Positions 1-5,962 of a stretch of 11,896 bases of DNA are shown here, piece after piece. This DNA comes from Klebsiella pneumoniae (GTDB lineage Bacteria; Pseudomonadota; Gammaproteobacteria; Pseudomonadales; Azotimanducaceae), in assembly GCA_945878745.1 (NCBI GenBank), contig CAMDVY010000041.1, positions 1 through 11,896 of the forward strand, given 5' to 3'. The notes under the pieces were generated by a model. That model was not told the DNA's origin. It did no database searches and saw nothing but the letters and a program-made list of their open reading frames with translations. The translations under genes were made by a program, and so were the position numbers. Each line of letters starts with the position of its first letter. Positions within the stretch are counted from its first letter, which is position 1.

Positions 1-551
1 ATGAACCACCGGATCGACGTTTCAAGCCCTTTCACGACACCCTTGCTGATAATGAAGACGGTCGCCAGCATGAATAGCGTATGACAACCTCCTACGAGCC
101 AGGGATTCGACGTGAAGTCGTTGAAGGTCTTGTTAGCGAGGGCGGCATCCGCCCCCTGCAGGGCACCCGTTCCCATTTCGACCATGTAAAACAGCGTCCA
201 GCCCGCGACTACTGAGTAGTAAGACAGAATCAGGATGCCAGCAAACATGCCCATCCAGCCAATCAGCACCCAGAGCCCGCTGTGGCGATGTTGTTGCACG
301 AGAATTCGCAAACTGTTGACCGGACTGTTGCGTCCCTGTCGACCGATCACGACCTCAGCCATCAGTATTGGCAACCCGACCAGCATGATGGTGACGAGGT
401 AAATCAGCACAAACGCGGCACCACCGTTCTCGCCCGTGAGGTAAGGGAATTTCCAGATATTCCCCAAGCCAACGGCGGAACCCGCGGCCGCCAGAATGAA
501 CAGCCACCGACTCGACCACATCCCATGTGGGGACACGTCGTCGTTCGTCAT
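1..551 (-). CDS. Sodium:neurotransmitter symporter (SNF) family transporter, N-terminal part
   Basis: This gene runs off the left edge of the window; about 183 N-terminal residues are present. After a short polar start (MTNDDVSPHGMW) comes the family's signature first membrane segment, containing GSAVGLGNIWKFPYLTGENG, which carries the Na+ and substrate site of LeuT-type transporters. Further hydrophobic segments follow (around VLIYLVTIMLVGLPILMAEVVIG, and LWVLIGWMGMFAGILILSYYSVVAGW). The protein would be an inner-membrane Na+-coupled amino-acid or amine carrier; the substrate cannot be read from the sequence. The ATG at 551 is preceded by AAGGGG at good spacing on the minus strand. The gene is divergent from smpB, with only 51 bp between the two starts, so their promoters must overlap or lie inside the neighbouring gene. 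Family assignment is confident. Confidence 0.93.
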   Translation of the reverse strand, partial: MTNDDVSPHGMWSSRWLFILAAAGSAVGLGNIWKFPYLTGENGGAAFVLIYLVTIMLVGLPILMAEVVIGRQGRNSPVNSLRILVQQHRHSGLWVLIGWMGMFAGILILSYYSVVAGWTLFYMVEMGTGALQGADAALANKTFNDFTSNPWLVGGCHTLFMLATVFIISKGVVKGLETSIRWF

Positions 552-602
552 TTCTCAATCCCCTTAACTTGGCGCTCATTATAAAGAAGGAAGCTGCCTA
601 TA

Positions 603-1088
603 ATGACGGCCATGGCAAAGAAGAACGCAGATCCGGATCCGACCATTGCGCGTCACAAGCGCGCGCAACACGACTATCACCTGGAAGATCGCTATGAGGC
701 AGGTCTGGTTCTGTTCGGCTGGGAACTCAAATCCATCCGCGCGGGCAAAGCACAACTGATCGACAGTTACGTGCTGGTGCGCGAAGGCGAAGCCTGGCTG
801 TTGGGCGCCAACATCTCGCCGCTTCAAAGCGCATCAACACACGTCATCGCTGAACCGAAGCGCACGCGCAAACTGCTATTGCATGCGAAGGAACTCGCCG
901 CACTCTTCATGGCTACACAGCAGAAGGGTTACACCTGTATCGCAACTCGGCTCTACTGGAAGGGCAAACACGTCAAATGTGAAATTGCCCTGGCGAAAGG
1001 TAAGCAGGACCACGACAAGCGCGAAAGTACCAAGGATCGCGAGTGGGAACGCCAGAAGGAAAGACTGATGAAGGTTCACCACCGCTGA
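603..1088 (+). CDS. smpB: SsrA-binding protein SmpB
   Basis: SmpB binds the tRNA-like part of tmRNA and delivers it with EF-Tu to stalled ribosomes for trans-translation. The 161-aa product has the full family pattern: the OB-fold core with YHLEDRYEAGLVLFGWELKSIRAGKAQLIDSYV, the GYTCIATRLYWKGKHVKCEIALAKGKQDHDKR segment, and the basic C-terminal tail ending WERQKERLMKVHHR, which becomes helical in the ribosomal mRNA channel. The ATG at 603 is chosen because AAGGAAG (587-593) lies about 9 nt upstream; a second in-frame ATG at 612 would be too far from it. The RNA partner ssrA lies on the same strand 2.3 kb downstream, separated by a minus-strand operon. The length is normal for the family and nothing is missing. 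Confidence 0.98.
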   Translation: MTAMAKKNADPDPTIARHKRAQHDYHLEDRYEAGLVLFGWELKSIRAGKAQLIDSYVLVREGEAWLLGANISPLQSASTHVIAEPKRTRKLLLHAKELAALFMATQQKGYTCIATRLYWKGKHVKCEIALAKGKQDHDKRESTKDREWERQKERLMKVHHR

Positions 1089-1129
1089 TCCAGCGAAACA
1101 GCCTTCGAATCGGCTGAACTCAGCGTTTT
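1083..1129 (+). terminator. Possible intrinsic terminator between smpB and ribH
   Basis: The ends of the convergent smpB and ribH genes are only 31 bp apart. A composite stem can be drawn there: outer arms CGCTGA (1083-1088) and TCAGCG (1120-1125), inner arms CAGCC (1099-1103) and GGCTG (1112-1116), followed on the plus strand by TTTTG. The inner hairpin is also followed by TTTC on the minus strand, so it might act in both directions. The U-tract is short, so the call is tentative. Confidence 0.4.
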
Positions 1130-1605
1130 GTGTGGGCGCGTCGCCAGGCGACCATCTCGATGGCCGCAACTGCGGCTTCAATACCCTTGTTGAATTCATC
1201 GTCGGCTGAACGTACTGCGGCGTGTGCGATGTCCATCACCGGAATAACTTCCACGATGATCGGTCGGCGAAACTCATGCATGACATCGCCCAGTCCGCGA
1301 ATGCACTCGTTCGAGATCATCTCGAAATGATAGGTCTCACCCTTGACGATGACCCCGAAGCAGATGATCGCATCAATCTCCCGACCACTGTCTTCCGCCA
1401 ATAGATCCCGCGCCGCGAGCGGTAACTCAAGCGAGCCCGGCAACGTGTGCACCACGACACTCGAATAACCTTGTTCACGCAGCACCCGCTCGCAGGTTCG
1501 ACTCAAACTCTGCACGAGCTCTGGGTACCACTTGGAACAGAGGATGTGGATCGTGCCGGGTTTATCGACGCGGGGAAGCCCGGAGAGATCGACGGTAGTT
1601 TTCAT
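1120..1605 (-). CDS. ribH: 6,7-dimethyl-8-ribityllumazine synthase homologue (RibH)
   Basis: Lumazine synthase condenses 5-amino-6-ribitylamino-uracil with dihydroxybutanone phosphate in the penultimate step of riboflavin synthesis. The 161-aa product keeps the family landmarks: PGSLELPLA (56-64), the substrate loop VKGETYHFE (87-95) with the catalytic-position His93, Arg132 aligning with the phosphate-binding Arg of the ERAG motif, and NKGIEAA (139-145). Two points are unusual. Trp26 (SKWYPE) stands where most bacterial enzymes have Phe in the RFN motif, and Lys88 replaces the Arg of the usual IRGG loop. The gene does not sit with nusB or other rib genes. Its ATG overlaps the stop of the upstream winged-helix gene (ATGA), implying translational coupling, and no strong separate ribosome binding site is seen. 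It could be the sole housekeeping enzyme or a second, specialised copy. The family call is confident; activity is inferred. Confidence 0.88.
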   Translation of the reverse strand: MKTTVDLSGLPRVDKPGTIHILCSKWYPELVQSLSRTCERVLREQGYSSVVVHTLPGSLELPLAARDLLAEDSGREIDAIICFGVIVKGETYHFEMISNECIRGLGDVMHEFRRPIIVEVIPVMDIAHAAVRSADDEFNKGIEAAVAAIEMVAWRRAHTKR

Positions 1606-1856
1606 CCGCCGGCGCGCTTGGCTGCCTGCGAGCCTGACTTGCCTGGTAACCAGCCTGCCGTCGCAGGATCGAGAATCAAGGCCCCTTCAGATTCAAGGAC
1701 CGTGAACTCGGCGCGAACTTCCCAGGTCCCCATGGGCATACCTCGCTGACGCAGCGCGGAATTGACATCACCGGGGCGAACCTGCGAATGACCGTTCGCA
1801 AACAGCTCCTGAATAATCTCCCGAACCACTTCCGTACGACGTCGTTCTACGCTCAA
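1602..1856 (-). CDS. Small winged-helix-like protein coupled to ribH
   Basis: This 84-aa protein is not recognised as a named family. It begins with a basic helix (SVERRRTEVVREIIQELFANG), then VRPGDVNSALRQRGMPMGTWEVRAEFTVLESEGALILDPATAGWLP, a pattern of helices followed by a two-strand wing typical of winged-helix DNA-binding domains. The Lys/Arg/Ala-rich C-terminus is probably disordered. The start is TTG at 1856: AGGA lies about 8 nt upstream and no ATG or GTG occurs between there and the upstream in-frame stop at 1902. It begins 45 nt after the Sel1-repeat gene and overlaps ribH by 4 nt, so the three are probably one transcript. A role in regulating the operon is possible but is inference; a structural or protein-binding role is equally open. 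Confidence 0.72.
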   Translation of the reverse strand: MSVERRRTEVVREIIQELFANGHSQVRPGDVNSALRQRGMPMGTWEVRAEFTVLESEGALILDPATAGWLPGKSGSQAAKRAGG

Positions 1857-1901
1857 CTCTTGATCCTGAAATGCAGCGGGCGACTTTGTACCAGATGCGC
1901 C

Positions 1902-3230
1902 CTACTCCCGCCACGGGTTACCCGCCTGATAGGACTTTAATCTGCGCACCATCTCGGGACGAAAGCTCGCGGCACCCGGCTCGTTCAACGCAAGCGCCCT
2001 CTCCTGAGTGGCGACAGCCACGTCGAACTGGCCCGCTTCCGCGTAGGCGGCAGCCAGAGTGTCGAGCCTGGACACGGAGGCTTCAGCCGCGACCGCCGCT
2101 TCAGCAAATTCAACGGCAAGTTCCGCATTACGGACCTTTGCGTGCGGGGAGGTTGCCAGCAGCCAGGCGTAATCATTGTCCGCGTTCGTGCGCTTTTCGC
2201 GGGCCATGCGGCCGAGCCAGCTCGCCGCTTCTTCGTGGGCTTGCAAATCACCAATCTCCAGCAGGAGCTGAACGTAGCGAACAACCCCCAGTCCATGCCC
2301 GGTTAACGCAGCTTTGCGATACCAGCCCTTGGCCTTTTCGATATCCCGCGATACTCCGAGACCGGCGTGGTAGAGGTACCCAAGCCCGACCCAGGCATCG
2401 ACCGAACCCTGCTGGCTGGCCTTCTCGAACCACCCCCTGGCTGCGTCCACATCCACATTTACACCGGTGCCACGCAAATAGGCATGCGCCACCCGAACCT
2501 GACCGTCGGCCAGCCCCACATCGGCGGCCTCCTTGAACAGTTTGAAAGCCGCTGCCTGGTCTGCCTGGCCCAGTTCACCCGTCGTCTGCATGTGGCCCAG
2601 CATGACCAGCGCAACCGCCGATCCAGCGGCGCGCGCTTTTTCATACCATGCCGTGGCTTTTTGGACGTCGGTCTCGGCCACATAAGGCGCGCGATAGCTC
2701 AACCCCATGTGCAGCATGGCGATCGCATCCCCGTCAGCAGCGGCTTCCGCCAGCCAGCGACGAGCGTGCCGCGTGTTTCGCTCAACACCTTCGCCCAACA
2801 ACAAGGAGCGACCGGCCATGACCTTGCCTTCAAGGAAACCCAATTCGGCAGCCTTTTCAAAGAGTAACCAGGCGAGCGACGCATCCTGCTTGATGCCGAG
2901 CCCACCCAAATGGAGCCCGCCAAGCGCTACCAGAGCCGCGGGATTGTCAGCATTGAATTCGAGCGACCGGTTGTAATCCAGCCGCGCGGACACATATAGC
3001 TGTTGTTCGAAGTAGCTGTAGCCCCGCAAGTAGTACGCTCGCGAACGCTCGGAATCGTCCAGGGACGGTGCGATCAAGGCCGGCTCAAGATAACTGCGAG
3101 CAAGCACGGGCTGACCCTGATCGATGAGCACAACTGCTTTTTCGATCAAAACGCGAGCGTCCAGGGCAAGGGCTTGCGAGGCCACAGCCAGAGTGATGAA
3201 GGCGATCAGAAAACGAGAAACAGGCCACAT
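1902..3230 (-). CDS. Exported Sel1/TPR-repeat protein
   Basis: The product has 442 aa. A Sec signal peptide is visible (MWPVSRFLIAFITLAVASQALA, cleavage before LDARV), so it is periplasmic or surface-associated. An N-terminal TPR-like part (to about residue 110) is followed by roughly six Sel1-like repeats of about 36 residues. Characteristic pieces are LFEKAAELGFLEGKVMAGRS, WYEKARAAGSAVALVMLG, LFKEAADVGLADGQVRVA, WFEKASQQGSVDAWVGLG and WYRKAALTGHG. The C-terminus returns to TPR form (LDTLAAAYAEAGQFDVAVATQERAL). Such solenoids serve as protein-interaction scaffolds; no enzymatic motif is seen and the partner is unknown. The ATG at 3230 is chosen because it starts the signal peptide; an extension to 3467 in this frame would run through ssrA and is rejected. 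The Shine-Dalgarno is weak (CTGGACC). The gene is divergent from ssrA and probably heads the operon with the winged-helix protein and ribH. Confidence 0.9.
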   Translation of the reverse strand: MWPVSRFLIAFITLAVASQALALDARVLIEKAVVLIDQGQPVLARSYLEPALIAPSLDDSERSRAYYLRGYSYFEQQLYVSARLDYNRSLEFNADNPAALVALGGLHLGGLGIKQDASLAWLLFEKAAELGFLEGKVMAGRSLLLGEGVERNTRHARRWLAEAAADGDAIAMLHMGLSYRAPYVAETDVQKATAWYEKARAAGSAVALVMLGHMQTTGELGQADQAAAFKLFKEAADVGLADGQVRVAHAYLRGTGVNVDVDAARGWFEKASQQGSVDAWVGLGYLYHAGLGVSRDIEKAKGWYRKAALTGHGLGVVRYVQLLLEIGDLQAHEEAASWLGRMAREKRTNADNDYAWLLATSPHAKVRNAELAVEFAEAAVAAEASVSRLDTLAAAYAEAGQFDVAVATQERALALNEPGAASFRPEMVRRLKSYQAGNPWRE

Positions 3231-3246
3231 GGTCCAGGGAGTGTAT

Positions 3247-3288
3247 GAAAAAGCGCGCGCTTGCGCAGCGCTCAGCGTGGTACGCTGA
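3247..3288 (-). terminator. Terminator-like tandem hairpins in the leader of the Sel1 gene
   Basis: Read on the minus strand, a perfect 7-bp hairpin (arms at 3282-3288 and 3272-3278, loop of 3) is followed at once by a GC-rich hairpin (arms AGCGC/GCGCT at 3268-3272 and 3252-3256, with inner GCGC pairing). That second hairpin ends in a run of five Ts. This is the form of an intrinsic terminator, yet it lies about 20 nt before the start codon of the Sel1-repeat gene, so it could be an attenuator. It might instead stop minus-strand transcription that has passed through ssrA. Confidence 0.4.
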
Positions 3289-3351
3289 AGACGACGGTTA
3301 TCCAGCGAACTGGTACCGCTGATCTGATTCAAACGACTATTCAATTGAATT

Positions 3352-3707
3352 GGGGGCGACTTGGTTTCGACACGGGTAGCAAGGTTTGAGGTGCATGCCG
3401 AGAGGGTAGTAACTCTCGTAAAAAAATTGCTGCAACTTTTTAGTTGCCAATGACGAAAACTACGCACTAGCGGCCTAAAACCGCCGCTTACACTGACGAT
3501 TCGTTTCCTGTGCGATGAAGTCAGTGGCTAGCTCACAGGATCGCGCGGAGGTCTCGCCCGGGGCCAAAGCGTTAAAACAATCGGGCTCGCCGAGAATGAT
3601 CCTGGCCGTCGGAGCGTTCGAGGTTAAAACAAACGACGTGTTCTAAGCATGTAGATCCGATCTCTGAGCGCCAGTGGACGCGGGTTCAACTCCCGCCGCC
3701 TCCACCA
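3352..3707 (+). ncRNA. ssrA: tmRNA (SsrA), one-piece
   Basis: tmRNA rescues stalled ribosomes together with SmpB and tags the incomplete protein for proteolysis. The 5' end GGGGGCG (3352-3358) pairs with CGCCTCC near the 3' end to form the acceptor stem, with one G-U pair at the third position as in E. coli. The T-arm (around GGGTTCAACTCCC) and an encoded CCA (3705-3707) follow. The conserved GGTGCATGCCGAG segment lies near 3390, and TAAGCATGTAG near the 3' part. The tag reading frame is inside. The 356-nt length matches E. coli (about 363 nt). A possible -10 element (TATTCA, 3338-3343) lies upstream, without a clear -35. No duplicated 3' end that would mark an inserted island was seen in the window. 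Confidence 0.98.
3446..3478 (+). other. tmRNA proteolysis-tag reading frame (ANDENYALAA)
   Basis: The resume codon GCC at 3446 begins ten codons that translate to ANDENYALAA, followed by TAA at 3476-3478. The tag is identical to the E. coli tag although several codons differ (GCC, AAT, GCA, CTA, GCG), which shows selection on the peptide. The C-terminal LAA is the degron for ClpXP and ClpAP, and the ANDENY part is where SspB binds. Confidence 0.97.
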
Positions 3708-3945
3708 AATTTGGGCTCGGATCATCTCCGGGCCCTTTTTCTTGCCTGAAGTCCCCGCGACACGCGGGATTCCTGCCAACCGTGCTGCGGGTGGCGACCA
3801 GCTGAAACACCCGGGAACGGCCACGCTCCTCCTGCGCGATCTGGTAAACGCCACCGTCGGGCAATCCCACCGTGAGCAATATCTCGGCCGCCTCTGCGGC
3901 AATCAAGCGTGCGCTCAAGGTCGAGGTCCAAACCCAGATCGTCAT
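3643..3945 (-). CDS. Doubtful small ORF running antisense into ssrA
   Basis: The 335-bp stretch between ssrA and the stop of the MerR gene holds no recognised gene. One minus-strand frame starting at ATG 3945 has GAGAGG upstream, high GC at third codon positions, and a plausible N-terminal half (MTIWVWTSTLSARLIAAEAAEILLTVGLPDGG). It then runs through the ssrA terminator and stops inside ssrA at 3643. The last part (VEAAGVEPAS...) is the kind of translation produced by reading an RNA-gene 3' end backwards, which speaks against a real protein of this length. It may be a decayed gene whose end was lost, or chance. Confidence 0.22.
   Translation of the reverse strand: MTIWVWTSTLSARLIAAEAAEILLTVGLPDGGVYQIAQEERGRSRVFQLVATRSTVGRNPACRGDFRQEKGPGDDPSPNLVEAAGVEPASTGAQRSDLHA
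3713..3743 (+). terminator. Intrinsic terminator of ssrA
   Basis: An 8-bp stem (3713-3720 with 3728-3735, one G-T wobble) and a 7-nt loop are followed by TTTTTCTT. It begins 5 nt after the encoded CCA of ssrA, the expected position. Confidence 0.92.
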
Positions 3946-4042
3946 GACCTGCCTCTCAGGCATCGAACCCAGCCTCGAATAGAGAGGATAAGGTGACTGC
4001 CCCGATTGCACAGGGTTTTCCAGACGTGTTCCCGGCCGGGAC

Positions 4043-4981
4043 CTATTCTACCAACGAGATGCCTTCGTTTTTCGCCACGGTGATCATTGCCTCCTCGAAC
4101 AGTGACCGCGCCGTGGCGGCGATGATCCTCAATCGTGCGTGAAGCGCTCGCTCGGCCAGGTCCCTGTCCTCGCACTCCAGGCTGTATTGCTCGAAGGCGC
4201 TTATGTCCAGAAGCAACTGGGCGATGTGATTGGGGCATTCGCACTGGAGTTTTGGGGACAGAGCCGAAAGCCGGCCCAAGGTCGAGGCAGAGAAGCGGTG
4301 TTCTGGGATACCGCGGTTGGCAAGCAATTCCATCACCGACATCTGGTCGACGGGTAACTGCAAATTGCGGATCACCTCCTCTGCGTCAACGGGCGCCTTC
4401 AAGCAGACGATCCCGCCGTCCAGCAAGCGCCGAACTGTTTTTTGCGTCGCGAAACCGTAGATGGCCACGACTCGGTCGAAGTACTGTCGACGAAATTCGA
4501 TGAGCCGGGTAGCAGTCGCATCGGGTGCGGTCGGTAGTTCCACCACCAGCACCGTACGACCCTCGGACCGCCGTGCCGGTTCGTTTACGAGCCAATTGCC
4601 GGCCGGTTCGGGTATCAACACTGCTGGTCGGCCGGCCAACGCATCGCGCAGTTTCTCGGTCAGCGCCTCGCCGACCACGACCGCGCGGTCGCATTGCGCT
4701 GTCTGTTGCAATGCAGGCTGTAACGCTTCGCCAAGGAGTTGCTCAAGGTCGCTTTCCGCCATGACGGCAAGCCGGCTGATCTGATGGCCTTGATCGACGA
4801 GCTTTTTCAGTAGCGTGAGCCGCCGGACGTCTACCTGGGTGTACAGGCGTCGGCTGGTCTCGGTCCGCAGCGGCTTAACGACGCTGTAACGACTCTCCCA
4901 CTTTCGCAGAGTATGTCTCGACAGGCCGGTCAACCGAGTGACGGCGCCGATCGGCATGGCTGTTACGTCATTCTGAGCCAT
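4043..4981 (-). CDS. MerR-family transcriptional regulator, LitR/CarH-like layout without B12 motif
   Basis: The protein has 312 aa. Residues 9-77 form a MerR winged helix-turn-helix (PIGAVTRLTGLSRHTLRKWESRY, then RRLYTQVDVRRLTLLKKLVDQG). Residues 98-205 look like an alpha/beta domain (VLVVELPTAPDATATRLIEF, VVAIYGFATQKTVRRLLDGG) in the place where CarH/LitR proteins bind cobalamin, but the histidine motif (E/DxHxxG) is absent. A C-terminal helical domain (245-305) has CECPNHIAQLLLDISAFEQYS and an ARSLFEEAM segment, which I associate with a family of proteobacterial MerR proteins found near photolyase genes. The ATG at 4981 has an excellent ribosome binding site (GAGGAGA). It is downstream of, and on the same strand as, the HiPIP operon, but separated from it by a terminator. 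Its upstream region carries GTCT repeats, suggesting autoregulation. The DNA-binding call is confident; the signal sensed is unknown. Confidence 0.88.
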   Translation of the reverse strand: MAQNDVTAMPIGAVTRLTGLSRHTLRKWESRYSVVKPLRTETSRRLYTQVDVRRLTLLKKLVDQGHQISRLAVMAESDLEQLLGEALQPALQQTAQCDRAVVVGEALTEKLRDALAGRPAVLIPEPAGNWLVNEPARRSEGRTVLVVELPTAPDATATRLIEFRRQYFDRVVAIYGFATQKTVRRLLDGGIVCLKAPVDAEEVIRNLQLPVDQMSVMELLANRGIPEHRFSASTLGRLSALSPKLQCECPNHIAQLLLDISAFEQYSLECEDRDLAERALHARLRIIAATARSLFEEAMITVAKNEGISLVE

Positions 4982-5093
4982 AGTCTCTCCTCGCGGTGGG
5001 GACCGACCGCTCGTGAACAGATCGGTCTAGGATTGAAGGGTATCCCGAGATCGCTGTCTAGGCCAAGTCGAACTTCTGGATCTATTTAGTCTC
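4982..5093 (-). promoter_or_regulatory. Upstream region of the MerR gene with GTCT(A) repeats
   Basis: GTCT occurs four times in one orientation (plus strand hexamers at 4982, 5024, 5055 and 5088; starts 42, 31 and 33 nt apart). The two central copies read GGTCTA and TGTCTA, which is TAGACC and TAGACA on the coding strand. A possible minus-strand promoter, TTGGCC with an 18-nt spacer and TACCCT, would place TAGACA between -35 and -10, a position suited to repression. The flanks are GC-rich, unlike the two AT-rich clusters at 6030-6110 and 7137-7226, so this is the weakest of the three. Confidence 0.4.
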
Positions 5094-5159
5094 GGAGAAA
5101 AACGGGCCGGGCGCTCCTCGGACGAGCCAGCGGGGGGACTGGCGGCGCTCCCGGCCCGT
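5094..5159 (-). terminator. Intrinsic terminator of the HiPIP operon
   Basis: Perfect 10-bp arms ACGGGCCGGG (5102-5111) and CCCGGCCCGT (5150-5159) are followed on the minus strand by TTTTTCTCC. It lies 16 nt after the HiPIP stop codon. The loop of about 38 nt is long, but it contains its own smaller pairings. Confidence 0.8.
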
Positions 5160-5175
5160 AAACCGGGGCTCGAAA

Positions 5176-5490
5176 TCAGCTGCGTGGAGACCAAGCGCTG
5201 CACCACGCCGCGCCCTTCACGAGCTTGCCGGGGATGGCGGAGCACGTCCCTGCTTCGCCGCTGACCGACTGGAAGAGCGCGCAGTTTGAGCACGCCTGCC
5301 GGACTCCGTCAGGTGCGGGGCGGAGGTAATTTGCGGGATCTATGGTGCCGCCGTCCTCGACATAGCGCAGGGCAATGGCAATCGGGTCGTCTACCGCCAG
5401 CATCGGCGGCTCTGCGGCGATGATCCTCGAACCGGCCAGAAGCACTGGAACGGCGAGGGCTGACCGGATGATGAGATCACGTCTTTTCAT
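5176..5490 (-). CDS. High-potential iron-sulfur protein (HiPIP), Tat-exported
   Basis: HiPIPs are small periplasmic [4Fe-4S] electron carriers, for example to reaction centres or terminal oxidases. The 104-aa precursor starts MKRRDLIIRSALAVPVLLAG, a twin-arginine signal as expected for a protein exported after cofactor insertion. The four ligands are Cys67, Cys70, Cys83 and Cys97, in CSNC ... GTCSAIPGKLVKGAAWCSAW. The PGKL...WCxxW ending matches the classical HiPIP fold. The 12-residue gap between the second and third Cys is shorter than in Allochromatium HiPIP, within the range of small HiPIPs. AGGAG lies about 8 nt before the ATG, and the start overlaps the stop of the preceding gene by one base (TAATG). 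It is the last gene of a three-gene operon ended by a strong terminator. Its redox partner is not evident here. Confidence 0.95.
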   Translation of the reverse strand: MKRRDLIIRSALAVPVLLAGSRIIAAEPPMLAVDDPIAIALRYVEDGGTIDPANYLRPAPDGVRQACSNCALFQSVSGEAGTCSAIPGKLVKGAAWCSAWSPRS

Positions 5491-5810
5491 TAAACACTCC
5501 TATGGTCGGGAACCAAACCGCCGCTTCGTGCGACAGGAAGGTCATGAAAGCCCACTTGCGAAGCAGAGCTGCCGGTCTCGTCATCGGCCACGCGCTGGCG
5601 CAAGACGACGTTCTTGGCACCGCAACTAGCGAGCATGCCTCTCGCTTCTACCAGGCTCTTGAAGCGCAAAACATTGCCGCGAGGGTGTCGTAGCAGGCCC
5701 GCGCCGGTCTGCGATACCACCTCGACGATGTAGTCGCGACAGCCGTCGGAAATGATGCGTGCATTAACGGTGTTTCGAGACGCCGCGTGACGGAGTTCTC
5801 TTGGCGTCAT
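5490..5810 (-). CDS. Small DUF6482-like protein
   Basis: This 106-aa protein (MTPRELRHAASRNTVNARIISDG...) resembles from memory the DUF6482 family: an N-terminal helix, strands around DYIVEVVSQTGAG, then LRFKSLVEARGMLASCGAKNVVLRQRVADDETG, which fits that family's pattern of a short helix before a buried strand and an acidic DE turn. The family has no established function. The C-terminal 25 residues are polar and probably disordered. The ATG at 5810 is preferred over a GTG at 5834 because it forms an ATGA overlap with the stop of the upstream microprotein gene, indicating translational coupling. Its stop overlaps the HiPIP start by one base. No signal peptide is visible, so it should be cytoplasmic. 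That this is a gene is well supported by the overlaps; the family name is tentative. Confidence 0.75.
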   Translation of the reverse strand: MTPRELRHAASRNTVNARIISDGCRDYIVEVVSQTGAGLLRHPRGNVLRFKSLVEARGMLASCGAKNVVLRQRVADDETGSSASQVGFHDLPVARSGGLVPDHRSV

Positions 5811-5962
5811 GACTGCAGGACCATGGCTACCCACAGGCTGAGGGAAGCGGCCAAAGCCATTGCCAGGACCAAGGGCGACAGCAACCTTTTCCGAGCCTGC
5901 CGATCTGGAAGGACCAGGGCCACCGCCTGCGGGATGGGGCGGCGTAATTTCGTGTTGTTCAT
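5807..5962 (-). CDS. 51-aa single-pass membrane microprotein
   Basis: The product reads MNNTKLRRPIPQAVALVLPD, then a basic stretch RQARKRLLSP, then one hydrophobic helix (LVLAMALAASLSLWVAMVLQS) that ends the protein. The basic flank before the helix predicts a cytoplasmic N-terminus and a tail-anchored position in the inner membrane. AAGGAGCGG lies about 7 nt before the ATG at 5962, a strong ribosome binding site that supports a real gene despite its size. The stop overlaps the start of the DUF6482-like gene by 4 nt. It is the first gene of the HiPIP operon. No family is recognised and no function can be assigned. Anchoring or assembly of a redox partner is only a guess from its position. Confidence 0.78.
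   Translation of the reverse strand: MNNTKLRRPIPQAVALVLPDRQARKRLLSPLVLAMALAASLSLWVAMVLQS

Noticed and set aside
603..612. Alternative smpB start at ATG 612
   Set aside because: The Shine-Dalgarno AAGGAAG fits the ATG at 603 and would be too distant from 612.
1871..2536. Plus-strand open frame of 221 codons opposite the Sel1 gene
   Set aside because: Arg/Pro-rich, no ribosome binding site and fully antisense to a gene with clear Sel1 repeats; a typical GC-rich shadow.
3231..3467. N-terminal extension of the Sel1-repeat protein
   Set aside because: It would place coding sequence inside ssrA and ahead of a clear signal peptide.
3690..3707. ssrA 3' end as an attachment site of an integrated island
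   Set aside because: No second copy of this sequence and no integrase were seen in the window; only a search of wider flanks could show one.
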